64,000 bases of DNA from SIG565 sp045590755 (lineage in GTDB: Bacteria; Bacillota; Clostridia; Oscillospirales; Acutalibacteraceae). The notes beneath the pieces were generated by a model that saw only the letters and a program-made list of their open reading frames with translations, was not told where the DNA came from and made no database searches. Positions 7,448-15,491 of the stretch are shown piece after piece. How positions within the stretch are numbered: the first letter of the stretch is position 1; every line of letters begins with the position of its first letter. The translations under genes and the position numbers were made by a program. The stretch spans positions 153,444-217,443 of the forward strand of contig JAZNRP010000024.1 in NCBI GenBank assembly GCA_045590755.1, written 5' to 3'.

Positions 7448-7543
7448 AAAGATACGGTAAATAAATCAACGGAACGGTTGATAGCCGAGGTAATAATTTC
7501 GGAAAGTCACCGTTCCCAAAACCGCAGATAAGGAGTAGCTGAT

Positions 7544-8020
7544 ATGAAAAGCATTTACGACAAGATTAAGACCCCGAAGGAACTCATCGAAGAGGTGAAA
7601 CTACACGGACTGAATACCGAAACGGTTAATATTTGCAGAGCCCAAGATATTTTCGGCAATGCACCCATTTCGGACCTCGTAGAACTTGCTCACAAGGAAC
7701 ACGATAAATTCTATTTTGTCCTGTTCAGTATTTGGAATTGGGAAGATGCCACCAAGTTCTACAACGAGCACAGCAATCCTCAGTACGCCAAGTTGATGAA
7801 CGCTCAGGGAGACCTTGATATTGCAAGAGGCTCGTTGACAATCGAGATGGCAAAGGTAGCCGACCTCGAAGAGATGCACAAAGCAGAGCAAAGAGCTCGT
7901 CTCAAAGCAGAAGAAACTGCGGCACTCGCTGCGGTCGAAATCCTCGAACTCGAAAAGAAAGTAACCGAACTGAAAGCGAAGTTATACGACGCTCTCATCG
8001 GAGATAAGGAGACTAAGTAA
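7544..8020 (+). CDS. Hypothetical protein with C-terminal coiled coil
   Basis: First gene after promoter P2, with AAGGAG upstream. Residues 1-85 form a globular part (IYDKIKTPKELIEEVKLHG, FYFVLFSIWNWEDATKFY). Residues ~95-150 are a heptad-patterned Ala/Glu/Leu/Lys coiled coil ending KKVTELKAKLYDAL. A structural or scaffold-like partner is likely; nothing more specific can be said. Confidence 0.65.
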   Translation: MKSIYDKIKTPKELIEEVKLHGLNTETVNICRAQDIFGNAPISDLVELAHKEHDKFYFVLFSIWNWEDATKFYNEHSNPQYAKLMNAQGDLDIARGSLTIEMAKVADLEEMHKAEQRARLKAEETAALAAVEILELEKKVTELKAKLYDALIGDKETK

Positions 8021-8281
8021 ATGAAGATGAAAGTCGATACGCCATTCGGAACCCTCGTAGTCGAGAAGTCATCCGACCCAAATTATCCGGGCGTTTGGGT
8101 TTCGCTCATCGAAGAGATAAACGGCGAAGAAGTCGAAGAAACTCTCGCATTGATTGAAACTCACGATTTGAAAGACGGCAACGGCTATATCCGTTTGTTA
8201 GCCTACACCAACCTTGATAAAGACGAGGAAACGCACGAACTGTTTTATTACCACAAAGGTAATGATGAGGAGGCGAAATAA
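8021..8281 (+). CDS. Hypothetical acidic protein, 86 aa
   Basis: Begins directly after the previous stop and shares one base with the next ATG, so it is in the P2 operon. It starts with beta strands (MKVDTPFGTLVVEK, GVWVSLIEEING) and is acidic throughout. It resembles small single-domain beta proteins on phages, but no family is recognised. Confidence 0.6.
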   Translation: MKMKVDTPFGTLVVEKSSDPNYPGVWVSLIEEINGEEVEETLALIETHDLKDGNGYIRLLAYTNLDKDEETHELFYYHKGNDEEAK

Positions 8282-9045
8282 TGGGAAGAAGACCTACGAA
8301 CCCGAACCTGAACGAAAACGGCGAATTGCATTTCAAGTATCGTGAACAGATGCAGTTTTTGAGAGAACTCGCCGAAGAGCTCGGAGTGGTGATGTTCTTA
8401 CCTGAATACCACGCTAAGACAAGAGACTGCAACACCGTTCTGTTCTATTTCGAGGAAGATGACAAGTTCAACCGAGATGTCGATAAAGAATATGACGCAC
8501 TCTCGCAAGAAATGAAGAACTCAATGTATCGCAGACAGTTCTTTTCTTTCGAGAACACCGACTGCAACGGATGGTTTTCTCACGATTTTGCGAACTTCGG
8601 CAGAATTGATTTGAGAGGCTTATGTTGGCAGGAAAAACTCGGTAGTGCGATTAGATTGGCGTACTACCGTGCTCGCCAAAATAAACACATCGCCGCATCA
8701 GGCGGAGTTCTTGCATTGCGTGAAGCTGATGACATCCATAACGACCTCAATCGTAATATCATCGAAGCGTTTAGGCAGTTCCACGGCGGGACTGCTTTTA
8801 TTGGCTCTGTCAACTATTACGATGAGGATAGACAGAAACTCATAGCAGGAGAAATGGATGCTATTCGTCCGACAGCCGGAGAACTCGTTTATAACTTTGG
8901 ATGTGATTTCATCATCCCGAAGTTTGATGCCGGGCTGAATGAAATGGTCCGTGATTTCAACAAAGGACCTGCGACCGCACAGAAAGCGACCGACATTATG
9001 AAACTCGTCGAAAAGCTCGGCGGTCTCTCGTTTATTTGGTATTAA
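8281..9045 (+). CDS. Hypothetical protein, 254 aa
   Basis: The ribosome site GAGGAGG is inside the preceding gene. The product is soluble, with a helical N-terminus (YREQMQFLRELAEELGVVMF), a central aromatic part (QFFSFENTDCNGWFSHDFANFG) and a helical C-terminus (KATDIMKLVEKLG). No catalytic motif or known family was recognised. It is among the largest genes of the accessory segment. Confidence 0.62.
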   Translation: MGRRPTNPNLNENGELHFKYREQMQFLRELAEELGVVMFLPEYHAKTRDCNTVLFYFEEDDKFNRDVDKEYDALSQEMKNSMYRRQFFSFENTDCNGWFSHDFANFGRIDLRGLCWQEKLGSAIRLAYYRARQNKHIAASGGVLALREADDIHNDLNRNIIEAFRQFHGGTAFIGSVNYYDEDRQKLIAGEMDAIRPTAGELVYNFGCDFIIPKFDAGLNEMVRDFNKGPATAQKATDIMKLVEKLGGLSFIWY

Positions 9046-9057
9046 GGAGGTGGCGTA

Positions 9058-9519
9058 ATGCCCTATAAGGTAACAATTAACACCGATGCCTACGTTCTTC
9101 AGAAATGCTCCAAGAAAAATTGGGAGCCCGGAACAATGAATGACTTTATGCTCGCCCTGAATGGTTGGCATACTACCGAACGGTCCTTGAAAGAGGTCTA
9201 TTGGAGATTGTTGATGTTCCGTGGAGTTGATTGGGTTTCGGAAGAATGGGATGAGCAAAAAGAAGGCTTGTCTGACTGCTACGAAAAGTGGCGAAACAAG
9301 AGATGTAATTGGGTTGAGTTCGAGGACCGACTCTGCGGTTTCGAGCGTATGCACAGACCTTGCGGGTATGGTTTTATGCAAGGATATTTCGATGACAGAA
9401 AAGCCATCGAAGAATTGAAAAAGAACGGTTCCGTAACCATTCCGTTCTCGGCTCTGTACGATATTCGACAGTATTACAAGGGTCAGAATGGATGCTATAT
9501 GAAAATCGAAAAGATTTAG
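9058..9519 (+). CDS. Hypothetical protein, 153 aa
   Basis: AAGGAGGTGGC is an ideal ribosome site. The product is rich in Trp and Arg (EVYWRLLMFRGVDWVSEEWDE, KWRNKRCNWVEFEDR). Both the abundance of aromatics and the lack of hydrophobic stretches suggest a small soluble domain. Not recognised. Confidence 0.6.
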   Translation: MPYKVTINTDAYVLQKCSKKNWEPGTMNDFMLALNGWHTTERSLKEVYWRLLMFRGVDWVSEEWDEQKEGLSDCYEKWRNKRCNWVEFEDRLCGFERMHRPCGYGFMQGYFDDRKAIEELKKNGSVTIPFSALYDIRQYYKGQNGCYMKIEKI

Positions 9520-9530
9520 GAGGTATATCA

Positions 9531-9992
9531 ATGACAGCATATCGTGCTCACATTTACAACGTAGAAAAGGATATGTATCTCGCAAACCAAATCGGCGGCG
9601 ATTTCTCGTTCACGGCTGATTATAACGAACGCCTTTGTTTCTTTGATGAAGCGGATGCAGAGTCAACCCTCGAATTGATGAACGACACGCTCCCTGAGTG
9701 CTATGTCCTTGTAGAAGAAAAGCCGATAATGATTTACTTGGTCGTTATGGAATGGGAATATGAGGCAGATAGAGGAGTTGAAATTGAAGCATTCGACCAT
9801 CTCGAATTTGCCGAAATATATTTCGACAAGCTCGTCGATAAAGAGCAGAAGACGAGTTGGATAAAAGACTGCTCGAACCTCGTTGAAGAAACAGATGACC
9901 CCCACCGATACTCCGCTTATGACGGAGACGGCGAGGCACAGACACACACCTACATCTCGATTGAAGAGAAAGAAATCAATAAGGAGGCCTGA
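9531..9992 (+). CDS. Hypothetical acidic protein, 153 aa
   Basis: ATG 9531 follows GGAGGTATATCA; the upstream in-frame start falls in the previous gene. Beta-rich first half (YRAHIYNVEKDMYLANQIGG; IMIYLVVMEWEYEADRG) with an acidic C-terminal half. No family known. Three bases separate it from the next gene. Confidence 0.6.
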   Translation: MTAYRAHIYNVEKDMYLANQIGGDFSFTADYNERLCFFDEADAESTLELMNDTLPECYVLVEEKPIMIYLVVMEWEYEADRGVEIEAFDHLEFAEIYFDKLVDKEQKTSWIKDCSNLVEETDDPHRYSAYDGDGEAQTHTYISIEEKEINKEA

Positions 9993-9995
9993 AAA

Positions 9996-10349
9996 ATGAA
10001 AAAGGTATTTGATGTTACTGTACGTTACGGTGGTTCCGTAAGTTACACAGTAGAAGCTGAAAATGAAGAGGCGGCAAAGAAAGCCGCACAGGAAGAGTTT
10101 GATGGAGACAGCATAAATATCGAGGCGAATGTTGACAGCGTTGATTACGATGTTACCGAGTGCCCCGATGAAGAACCCGTTCCCGAAGAAGAGGAACCTG
10201 AACAGGACGAGGGCACTCCGCCCGAGAAACCGGAACCTGAACCCAAGGAAGTCAAGCCTCGAATGACCCCGTATGAAAGAACGAGGGCGGCAGTATATGC
10301 CACGGGCAACCGTTGGGCTATCGAGAATTTCAACGCCACACACAATTAA
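9996..10349 (+). CDS. DpnD/PcfM-like domain with acidic Pro-rich linker
   Basis: Residues 1-50 (MKKVFDVTVRYGGSVSYTVE, then AENEEAAKKAAQEEF) match the short beta-alpha pattern of DpnD/PcfM-like proteins found on plasmids and conjugative elements. A ~35-residue Pro/Glu linker (EEPVPEEEEPEQDEG) follows. The C-terminal segment TPYERTRAAVYATGNRWAIE looks like an independent conserved helix. The role is unknown; the layout suggests two binding modules joined by a flexible acidic arm. Confidence 0.65.
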   Translation: MKKVFDVTVRYGGSVSYTVEAENEEAAKKAAQEEFDGDSINIEANVDSVDYDVTECPDEEPVPEEEEPEQDEGTPPEKPEPEPKEVKPRMTPYERTRAAVYATGNRWAIENFNATHN

Positions 10350-10361
10350 GGAGGTGCCGAT

Positions 10362-10808
10362 ATGAGCAGTTATTCAGAAATGAAACATCGCCATCAGCAA
10401 GAGTTCAACGCTCTGCCCCTGCATTTCGCATTTGGTGATGAGCAGATTAAAAGGAAGATGGCTGAACTCGGATTGACCGAAGAAAACATCGCCGACCGAA
10501 TTGTTCCGTTCCCGAACACAGGCGGATTTGCTATGAAAGAAGACTATCCGCATATTGTCGAGGTGTCCGAGCGACACGCTCAGGAACTGAAAGAAGCAAT
10601 CGCCGCCGATAAAGATGGCACCGGATTTATATTCGAGATGTTCCGTTATGAGTTGGCGAACCACGAATACGGATATACGATGTCCGACTCGCAGACTCTT
10701 GCAGCACTCGGGTATAAGCGTTCTGATATTGACGCAAATGTCGCTTTGAGTTACGGGTTAGAATTGGCGAAGAAAGCCATTCTTGGAGAGGAAGACGAAA
10801 AATGGTAA
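10362..10808 (+). CDS. Hypothetical protein, 148 aa
   Basis: AAGGAGGTGCCG gives the start. It is mostly helical (MKHRHQQEFNALPLHFAFGD; QIKRKMAELGLTEENIADRI). The pattern LHFAFGDEQ is one I associate with uncharacterised phage and plasmid proteins, from memory only. It overlaps the next gene by 7 bases. Confidence 0.62.
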   Translation: MSSYSEMKHRHQQEFNALPLHFAFGDEQIKRKMAELGLTEENIADRIVPFPNTGGFAMKEDYPHIVEVSERHAQELKEAIAADKDGTGFIFEMFRYELANHEYGYTMSDSQTLAALGYKRSDIDANVALSYGLELAKKAILGEEDEKW

Positions 10809-11446
10809 CGAAAACACCTGCACCTGAAATCTTTGTACGCTTTATGTGTGTGCAGAACAGCGTCGAAGAGCTGTATCGAGGAGCACACGGAAAGGTCTAT
10901 GTCCGTCAGCCTGCGAATATCAACGGTAGTTGGTATAAAGGCGAGCAGAAAGGTAAATCGTTTTGGCTGTCATCTTGCAAATGGCAGAGCGGTTACGAGG
11001 CTGATTGCCCCTTGAAAGACGGTCTCATCGTGAATGTTCAGGATAAATACGGTCAGACCATCTTCCGTGAAACGCTCCACGCCGATAATTCCTGCGGCGG
11101 AACGAGTGCCGAACAGTCCGCTCCGTTCGCTTGGGAGATTAAGAAGCACATCGCAGAGCAGTTCGCCAAGGAATATGAGCTGTCAGACTATGACACTTGG
11201 AAGACGATGCTCTGTTGGGAACGAGCTCGACACGAATACAAGGGCTATGTAGATAATTGGCTCTACTGCGAGGTTGATACGCTGAAAAAGAAGACTGTGA
11301 AGCGTGTTACCGAATACGGTATGACGTTCCGTATCATCGAAGAACTGCGAAAGCATCGTATCTCCGGCACTGTTTGGACCGAGTATTATTTGGTCGCCGA
11401 TACAGATGAAGTGTGCGAGGAAATCTGCGGTTATGATTTGCCATAA
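10802..11446 (+). CDS. Hypothetical protein, 214 aa
   Basis: Last gene of the P2 operon. It opens with beta strands (FVRFMCVQNSVEELYRGAHG) and has a Trp-rich middle (WYKGEQKGKSFWLSSCKWQSG). A Thr/Lys/Val strand-rich end follows. No motif identified. A noncoding stretch and promoter P3 follow. Confidence 0.6.
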   Translation: MVTKTPAPEIFVRFMCVQNSVEELYRGAHGKVYVRQPANINGSWYKGEQKGKSFWLSSCKWQSGYEADCPLKDGLIVNVQDKYGQTIFRETLHADNSCGGTSAEQSAPFAWEIKKHIAEQFAKEYELSDYDTWKTMLCWERARHEYKGYVDNWLYCEVDTLKKKTVKRVTEYGMTFRIIEELRKHRISGTVWTEYYLVADTDEVCEEICGYDLP

Positions 11447-11495
11447 ACGGCAACGATTATTCTCGAAAATTTCTTGAAAAATATCCGTCTTTTTA

Positions 11496-11551
11496 TTGAC
11501 ATAGGCGGTAGGTATTGTAAGATAAGTATAAAGAAACATTACCATTTGGTA
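11496..11551 (+). promoter_or_regulatory. Promoter P3 with downstream palindrome
   Basis: TTGACA (11496-11501), 16-base spacer, TAAGAT (11518-11523). From -35 to beyond -10 it is nearly identical to P1. TACC-ATTT-GGTA (11540-11551), the half-sites also seen in the P2 spacer, lies about 17 bases downstream of the -10 box. It drives the gene cluster from 11575. Confidence 0.65.
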
Positions 11552-11574
11552 GTGCACAGAAAGGATATTGGTAA

Positions 11575-12192
11575 ATGGCTACGCAGAAGAATTTTCTCAC
11601 AAATGAAGAAGCGGTCGCTCTTGACCGCATAGCCACAAAGAGCAAGATGGACTGTTGGTTTAGCATCCGCACCTACGGAGACGGAGATTTCATTTACGAC
11701 CTCGAAAATGATAAGCCGATGGCTCTCGAAGATGGCATCGGTCAACTGACCGAGGGAATTGTTGATGGTCCTGAGTTTTACGGCTTGACCTACAACGAAG
11801 TCTTAGGTCTGAACTACCTGTTCGAGATTTTGGGCTTGTCTTTCCGCTTTGTAGAATACGGCGGTCGTGAGTTTGATTTCAAATTCACCGAATACGAAAG
11901 TTTCTGCCGCAGAGTTCGCAGAGAACTCGAAGCGTATGAGCGTGATTTGCTCAGTCAACCCGCCGATAAGATTATCTACCGCTCGTATCAGACTGTCTGC
12001 AAAAGGGAGATTGTTCAGGTTATCGAAAACCGACCTATCCCGGCAGAACAGATTGAGGTTTTGATTAGAAACGGCGGTCAGAACATCCTCGAATATCTGT
12101 ATGACTGCTACCTCGACAGCGACATCGAAACGACCACTCTGTACGAAGACCTCATCCGAGACATCATTTCGGAGGGCTGTGAAGATGAATAG
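11575..12192 (+). CDS. DUF3848-like protein, 205 aa
   Basis: First gene after P3. The C-terminal ~100 residues (ELEAYERDLLSQPADKIIYR to LYDCYLD and LYEDLIRDII) match the DUF3848 pattern and parallel the shorter gene at 2943. The N-terminal ~100 residues (DCWFSIRTYGDGDFIYDLEN) form a separate, unrecognised beta-containing domain. The end overlaps the next gene by 8 bases. Confidence 0.65.
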   Translation: MATQKNFLTNEEAVALDRIATKSKMDCWFSIRTYGDGDFIYDLENDKPMALEDGIGQLTEGIVDGPEFYGLTYNEVLGLNYLFEILGLSFRFVEYGGREFDFKFTEYESFCRRVRRELEAYERDLLSQPADKIIYRSYQTVCKREIVQVIENRPIPAEQIEVLIRNGGQNILEYLYDCYLDSDIETTTLYEDLIRDIISEGCEDE

Positions 12193-12382
12193 ACAGCAGT
12201 TCGTAGATTACGTAAGGGAAAATTTCTCGGTATCGGTCGAGTTTCTAAGATTGCTTGACAACGTTCTTCAATACGCAGAACAGCAAGGATGGAACGAGGA
12301 CGAAACTTACGATTATCTCAGCTTTATGCTTGATTGCAACATTGGTCTTTCCGACCGAGAAATCAAACAGATTACGCTTTAG
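12185..12382 (+). CDS. Small helical protein, 65 aa
   Basis: ATG 12185 lies within the end of the DUF3848-like gene, with GGAGGGCTGTGAAG as ribosome site. It is predicted fully helical (QQFVDYVRENFSVSVEFLRL; EDETYDYLSFMLD). Small helical partners beside DUF3848-type genes are common on such elements; function unknown. Confidence 0.6.
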   Translation: MNRQQFVDYVRENFSVSVEFLRLLDNVLQYAEQQGWNEDETYDYLSFMLDCNIGLSDREIKQITL

Positions 12383-12392
12383 GAGGTTCGAT

Positions 12393-12602
12393 ATGAGCGA
12401 TAAGACAAAATTGCTTGCACAGACGTTGGGCTTAGCAGCCGCAATAGGCGGTCCGTATTCGGCGATGGATTTCAAAATGCCGAAACCGAAGAGGATGAGA
12501 GGCACAGTCGTGGGTTGTTCCCGGTGCGGAAAAACACGCACGACTCTTTATAAAACGGAAGACGGCACAATGATTTGCAAAGCCTGCAAGGAGAGTGAAT
12601 AG
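12393..12602 (+). CDS. Small zinc-ribbon protein, 69 aa
   Basis: Starts at ATG 12393 after TAGGAGGTTCG. A hydrophobic N-terminal stretch (LLAQTLGLAAAIGG) is followed by a basic linker and CSRC (42-45) / CKAC (62-65). The zinc ribbon is confined to the last 30 residues. Confidence 0.65.
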   Translation: MSDKTKLLAQTLGLAAAIGGPYSAMDFKMPKPKRMRGTVVGCSRCGKTRTTLYKTEDGTMICKACKESE

Positions 12603-12603
12603 G

Positions 12604-12837
12604 ATGGAACGGAATTGGAAACTCGGCGATGATTTAAGCACCCACGATAGCCTTTTGGATGGGTTGACTCTCGCCGACCTCATTCTCGCTCTGCATCATA
12701 CGAGCGTGGTAAACCCCGAAACCGCAAAGCAATGCCTGAAAGAGATGCTTGAAAGCAGACTCGAAGATATGTGGTTTATTTTTGAAAACAACGTCGATGA
12801 AATCATCGCAGAAGCATTGAAAGGTCGTGAGCAGTAA
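12604..12837 (+). CDS. Small helical protein, 77 aa
   Basis: ATG 12604 begins one base after the previous stop, with GGAGAG upstream. Helical acidic segments (LADLILALHHTSVV; AKQCLKEMLESRLEDMWFIF) make up the whole protein. No family recognised. Confidence 0.58.
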   Translation: MERNWKLGDDLSTHDSLLDGLTLADLILALHHTSVVNPETAKQCLKEMLESRLEDMWFIFENNVDEIIAEALKGREQ

Positions 12838-13061
12838 TGAAAATCAAGTACACGCATATTTCGGACCCCGGAAAAGAAAAGGTTTACGACACGGTCAAGT
12901 CGTTGGAGAATAACCCTTTTATCGAGATGACTCAGGAAGAGTGGGACCGCCACGAGCTCGAAAAGATGAGGCTCGACCGTGAGCGTGGCAAGATTTGCCA
13001 CTTTGAAGTGCTTGAAGACGAACAGGAGGCTGAACCGAATGAACAAAATCACGGTAGTTGA
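12837..13061 (+). CDS. Small hypothetical protein, 74 aa
   Basis: The ATG overlaps the previous stop (TAATG). The product has a beta start (KIKYTHISDPGKEKVYDTVK) and a central MTQEEWDRHELEKM helix. I recall the opening pattern from uncharacterised phage proteins but cannot name a family. It overlaps the next gene by 23 bases. Confidence 0.58.
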   Translation: MKIKYTHISDPGKEKVYDTVKSLENNPFIEMTQEEWDRHELEKMRLDRERGKICHFEVLEDEQEAEPNEQNHGS

Positions 13062-13452
13062 AGTCTGTCCGCAATGCGGAGCAGAAAATGAAATGCAATG
13101 GGATTTTGAGCAGTATGGGTTGAACGCTTTCTGCCCGGTCTGCGGAACACAGATGCTCCTCTGCGATGAATGTATGCACCGAGACGAGTTTGACAGTGGT
13201 TGTGCTAAATGTAAGCACAGTAAGGACCTGACAGACCGCAAATATCATTTCGTAAAAGATGGCGGACCTGCCTACGATGTAGAAATCACCGAGGTTATGA
13301 AAAAGACTGTTTCGGTGAACGCAGTAACAGCAGAAGAGGCAGAACTCGAAGTCGCCTGTAGATACAAAGATGGAGATTACCTCCTTGACGAAGACTCCGT
13401 TAAGAATATCAAGATAGTTGCCGTGGCGAGATTATCAACCCCGGCAGAATAG
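13039..13452 (+). CDS. Multi-zinc-knuckle protein with DpnD/PcfM-like C-terminus
   Basis: ATG 13039 follows ACAGGAGGC. Residues 10-58 carry CPQC, CPVC, CDEC and CAKC, enough for two zinc sites. Residues ~75-125 (DVEITEVMKKTVSVNAVTAE, then EAELEVACRYK) match the DpnD/PcfM-like beta-alpha pattern also present at 9996. Domain pairing suggests an adaptor that binds protein or nucleic acid; no direct evidence of activity. Confidence 0.65.
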   Translation: MNKITVVEVCPQCGAENEMQWDFEQYGLNAFCPVCGTQMLLCDECMHRDEFDSGCAKCKHSKDLTDRKYHFVKDGGPAYDVEITEVMKKTVSVNAVTAEEAELEVACRYKDGDYLLDEDSVKNIKIVAVARLSTPAE

Positions 13453-13460
13453 GAGAAAAG

Positions 13461-13946
13461 ATGGAAAGGCTTTTATACAGACACGAAATCGGCGGCATCC
13501 ACAGAATTTGTCATCATCCTGCACACAGAGAGGGCGATGCACCTTGTTATAACTGCCCGAGTAGAGCGAAGTGCAATGCCGCAATCTACACGAAATTGGC
13601 AGATTACGAAGAGCTTGGATACAGCCCCGAAGAGTTGTCAGTTCTTATCGAGACCTACGTTCCCGATTATGAAAGAGACAGCAAGAAAAAAGAAAATAGG
13701 CTGATTAACAAGGTCTATGACAAAGTCAACAATATGACCCAAGAGCAGATGCTTGATTTAGTTTTCGAGCAATACGATGAATACTGCAACGTTTGTTCGA
13801 TGAGAGCAAGATGCTCGGGAATGTCGCACGGCCCGAGCGGACCCATTTTCCCGCCTTGTTCGGATGGCTTCGGTCAAAGAATACTTGACCGTGCCGCTCT
13901 ATACAACGAGACGGCAGAAATCCTTATGGAGCAGGAGGAAGAATGA
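13461..13946 (+). CDS. Cys-rich protein with LADYEELGYSPEEL motif
   Basis: 161 residues. An N-terminal Cys/His set (RICHHPAHREG, CYNCPSRAKC) and a second set (CNVCSMRARCSG, PPCSDGFG) could bind zinc or a metal cluster. The LADYEELGYSPEEL helix recurs as LAEYEDLGKTPEEL in the next gene; this motif is frequent in uncharacterised phage proteins. The stop overlaps the next start. Confidence 0.62.
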   Translation: MERLLYRHEIGGIHRICHHPAHREGDAPCYNCPSRAKCNAAIYTKLADYEELGYSPEELSVLIETYVPDYERDSKKKENRLINKVYDKVNNMTQEQMLDLVFEQYDEYCNVCSMRARCSGMSHGPSGPIFPPCSDGFGQRILDRAALYNETAEILMEQEEE

Positions 13947-14278
13947 TGAAGCGTTTGACAATGAGAAATGCAGATGGTTCGGTATCACAACCTACCGCTA
14001 CAACAGTCGAAGATGTTTTCTATCGACTCGCTGAATATGAAGACCTCGGCAAGACTCCCGAAGAACTTCGCCAAATCCTCATCCGTTACCGTGCTCTTGC
14101 TTTTAATGCAAAAATGAAAGAACTTGAAAAATCGGGACTTCGTTCGGGTGGATGGGATGAAAAGACAGACAAAACTGCGATTGTTCGCCCCGGAAAAACC
14201 GAGAATGAAAATAAGATAGTCGGATACATCGACCGAGACCTAAATATCGAGTGGCTTGATGGATATGTGCCCGACTGA
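13943..14278 (+). CDS. Phage-type protein with LAEYEDLG-TPEEL motif
   Basis: The 111-residue product shares the LAEYEDLGKTPEEL helix with its upstream neighbour, so the pair may have arisen by duplication of this module. The rest is basic and probably unstructured up to a short strand (NKIVGYIDRDLNIEWLDG). Overlaps the previous stop by 4 bases. Confidence 0.6.
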   Translation: MMKRLTMRNADGSVSQPTATTVEDVFYRLAEYEDLGKTPEELRQILIRYRALAFNAKMKELEKSGLRSGGWDEKTDKTAIVRPGKTENENKIVGYIDRDLNIEWLDGYVPD

Positions 14279-14294
14279 AAGGAAGTGAAAAGGA

Positions 14295-14666
14295 ATGGCA
14301 AGAGGCAGACAGCAGAAATGGATATGCAAAACCTGTAAGGCTGAGTTTTCGGTGCAGAATACTGCTCCGAAGTTTTGCTGTTCCTGCGGTTCTGCAAATA
14401 TAGGTCGAGCACCAAGCCCTGAACTGCTTGAAAACTACGAGTTTTACGACCGAGAGATTAGGTCCCTTGCAAAAGAACTGAACGAAGCCTATGAGCTGTA
14501 TGCGGATAAGAAAACCGAATACGACAAGGTTCTTGCCTATTGGCGACAGCAGTATCGCAGAGGATATATCACGAAAGAGCAGTTGACTGAATACGCAGAA
14601 CTATTCAAAGGCTCGAAATCATCAGGAGGCACCGCAAATGGCAAAGATGAAGAAACCGAGCAGTAG
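14295..14666 (+). CDS. Zinc-ribbon plus coiled-coil protein, 123 aa
   Basis: CKTC (11-14) and CCSC (28-31) form an N-terminal zinc ribbon after a basic start. Residues ~45-105 form a helical coiled-coil region (YDREIRSLAKELNEAYELYA). The end overlaps the next gene by 29 bases. The layout resembles small phage proteins of unknown function. Confidence 0.65.
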   Translation: MARGRQQKWICKTCKAEFSVQNTAPKFCCSCGSANIGRAPSPELLENYEFYDREIRSLAKELNEAYELYADKKTEYDKVLAYWRQQYRRGYITKEQLTEYAELFKGSKSSGGTANGKDEETEQ

Positions 14667-14874
14667 CGATACCTGTCCCGAAGCGATATTTCCACTCGGA
14701 AAAGGGCTGCCGCTATGTATGTTCGATATTTGCAGAGAGCACCGGATACACGGAGTTAAACTGCAAGACATCCCAATGTGCGGACTGCCTAAATTCTGTT
14801 ACAAGGTGCAGTTCGAGCAGAAACAGATGCAAGAAGAGCAAAACAAGTCCGTAGGAGCCATTTCTACGGATTGA
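14638..14874 (+). CDS. Small Cys-containing protein, 78 aa
   Basis: CAGGAGGCACC lies upstream of ATG 14638 inside the preceding gene. The sequence contains spaced cysteines (DTCPEAIFP, LCMFDIC, MCGLPKFC) but no regular ribbon. Its final codons encode the 18-base recurring motif (14852-14869), so the 3' end of this gene doubles as part of the element described there. Confidence 0.55.
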   Translation: MAKMKKPSSSDTCPEAIFPLGKGLPLCMFDICREHRIHGVKLQDIPMCGLPKFCYKVQFEQKQMQEEQNKSVGAISTD

Positions 14875-14937
14875 AACATACAATCCATCATCCCGGTTAA
14901 TTCCATTGGTTTTAGGTGACCTTTTAGGCGTAAATTA
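14852..14937 (+). repeat. Recurring leader element, copy 2
   Basis: Positions 14852-14869 are identical to 361-378. A hairpin follows (GGATTG 14868-14873 with CAATCC about 14881-14886), then TTTTAGGTGACCTTTTAGG. The order motif, hairpin, TTTAGG-GAC-TTTT is the same in both copies, though the hairpin sequences differ. That is the signature expected of a structured RNA or processing element. Confidence 0.5.
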
Positions 14938-14979
14938 CCGATTGGATATACGGAGAGTAGATTGTGGAAAGGATGTGCG

Positions 14980-15216
14980 ATGAACTATTACGCTGTGTAC
15001 TCCGCAAAGACAGGCGATTTACTCGCCGAGGGCACCGCAAGGGAGTGCAGAAAGAAGCTCGGAAATGCGAGTCTTGACTCGTTCTACGCTATGGTAAACA
15101 GAGCCAAGCGTGGTATCAATAAAAGTTATCGGGTTGTTATCAAGAAAGGTGGAGAAACCGATTATCCGGTCCTTGGCAAGAATGACCCGATGTATAAACC
15201 GAAAGGAGATGACTAA
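14980..15216 (+). CDS. Small basic protein, 78 aa
   Basis: ATG 14980 follows GAAAGGATGTGCG. Reads as a beta hairpin (YYAVYSAKTGDLLAEGTARE) with a helix (CRKKLG) and a basic middle (MVNRAKRGINKSYRVVIKK). The AVY-TGE pattern resembles small proteins that I associate with clostridial elements; the role is unknown. Confidence 0.58.
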   Translation: MNYYAVYSAKTGDLLAEGTARECRKKLGNASLDSFYAMVNRAKRGINKSYRVVIKKGGETDYPVLGKNDPMYKPKGDD

Positions 15217-15218
15217 GG

Positions 15219-15491
15219 TTGACCCCGGAACAACTTTTGAAACTGTTAGCCTATATCAAGGAGAATAATTCTTGGGGCGAAAAGATGTACGAATGTGTTT
15301 GTGAGAGAAACCGCAGAGCCATCAAATATGTGAATGTGGTTTGGGACAGCAGAGACAATACGGTGTTTTCAATCGAATTAAGACCCGGAGGTGGCGAAGG
15401 AAGAAAGTTTAGAGTTGACTCTCCGCCTGAGCTCGAAGCGGTCTATAAATGGTTGGATACACCCTTGAATAAGGAGAAGAAAAATGGTTGA
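15219..15491 (+). CDS. Hypothetical protein with TTG start, 90 aa
   Basis: TTG 15219 is placed by AAAGGAGATGACTAAGG. The first residues (TPEQLLKLLAYIKENNSW) form a helix, followed by a basic and beta-rich part. It overlaps the next gene by 8 bases. No family recognised. Confidence 0.55.
   Translation: MTPEQLLKLLAYIKENNSWGEKMYECVCERNRRAIKYVNVVWDSRDNTVFSIELRPGGGEGRKFRVDSPPELEAVYKWLDTPLNKEKKNG

Noticed and set aside
8698..9585. A 295-codon - strand frame in the accessory segment
   Set aside because: It is antisense to two well-supported + strand genes with good ribosome sites and shows no recognisable protein pattern.
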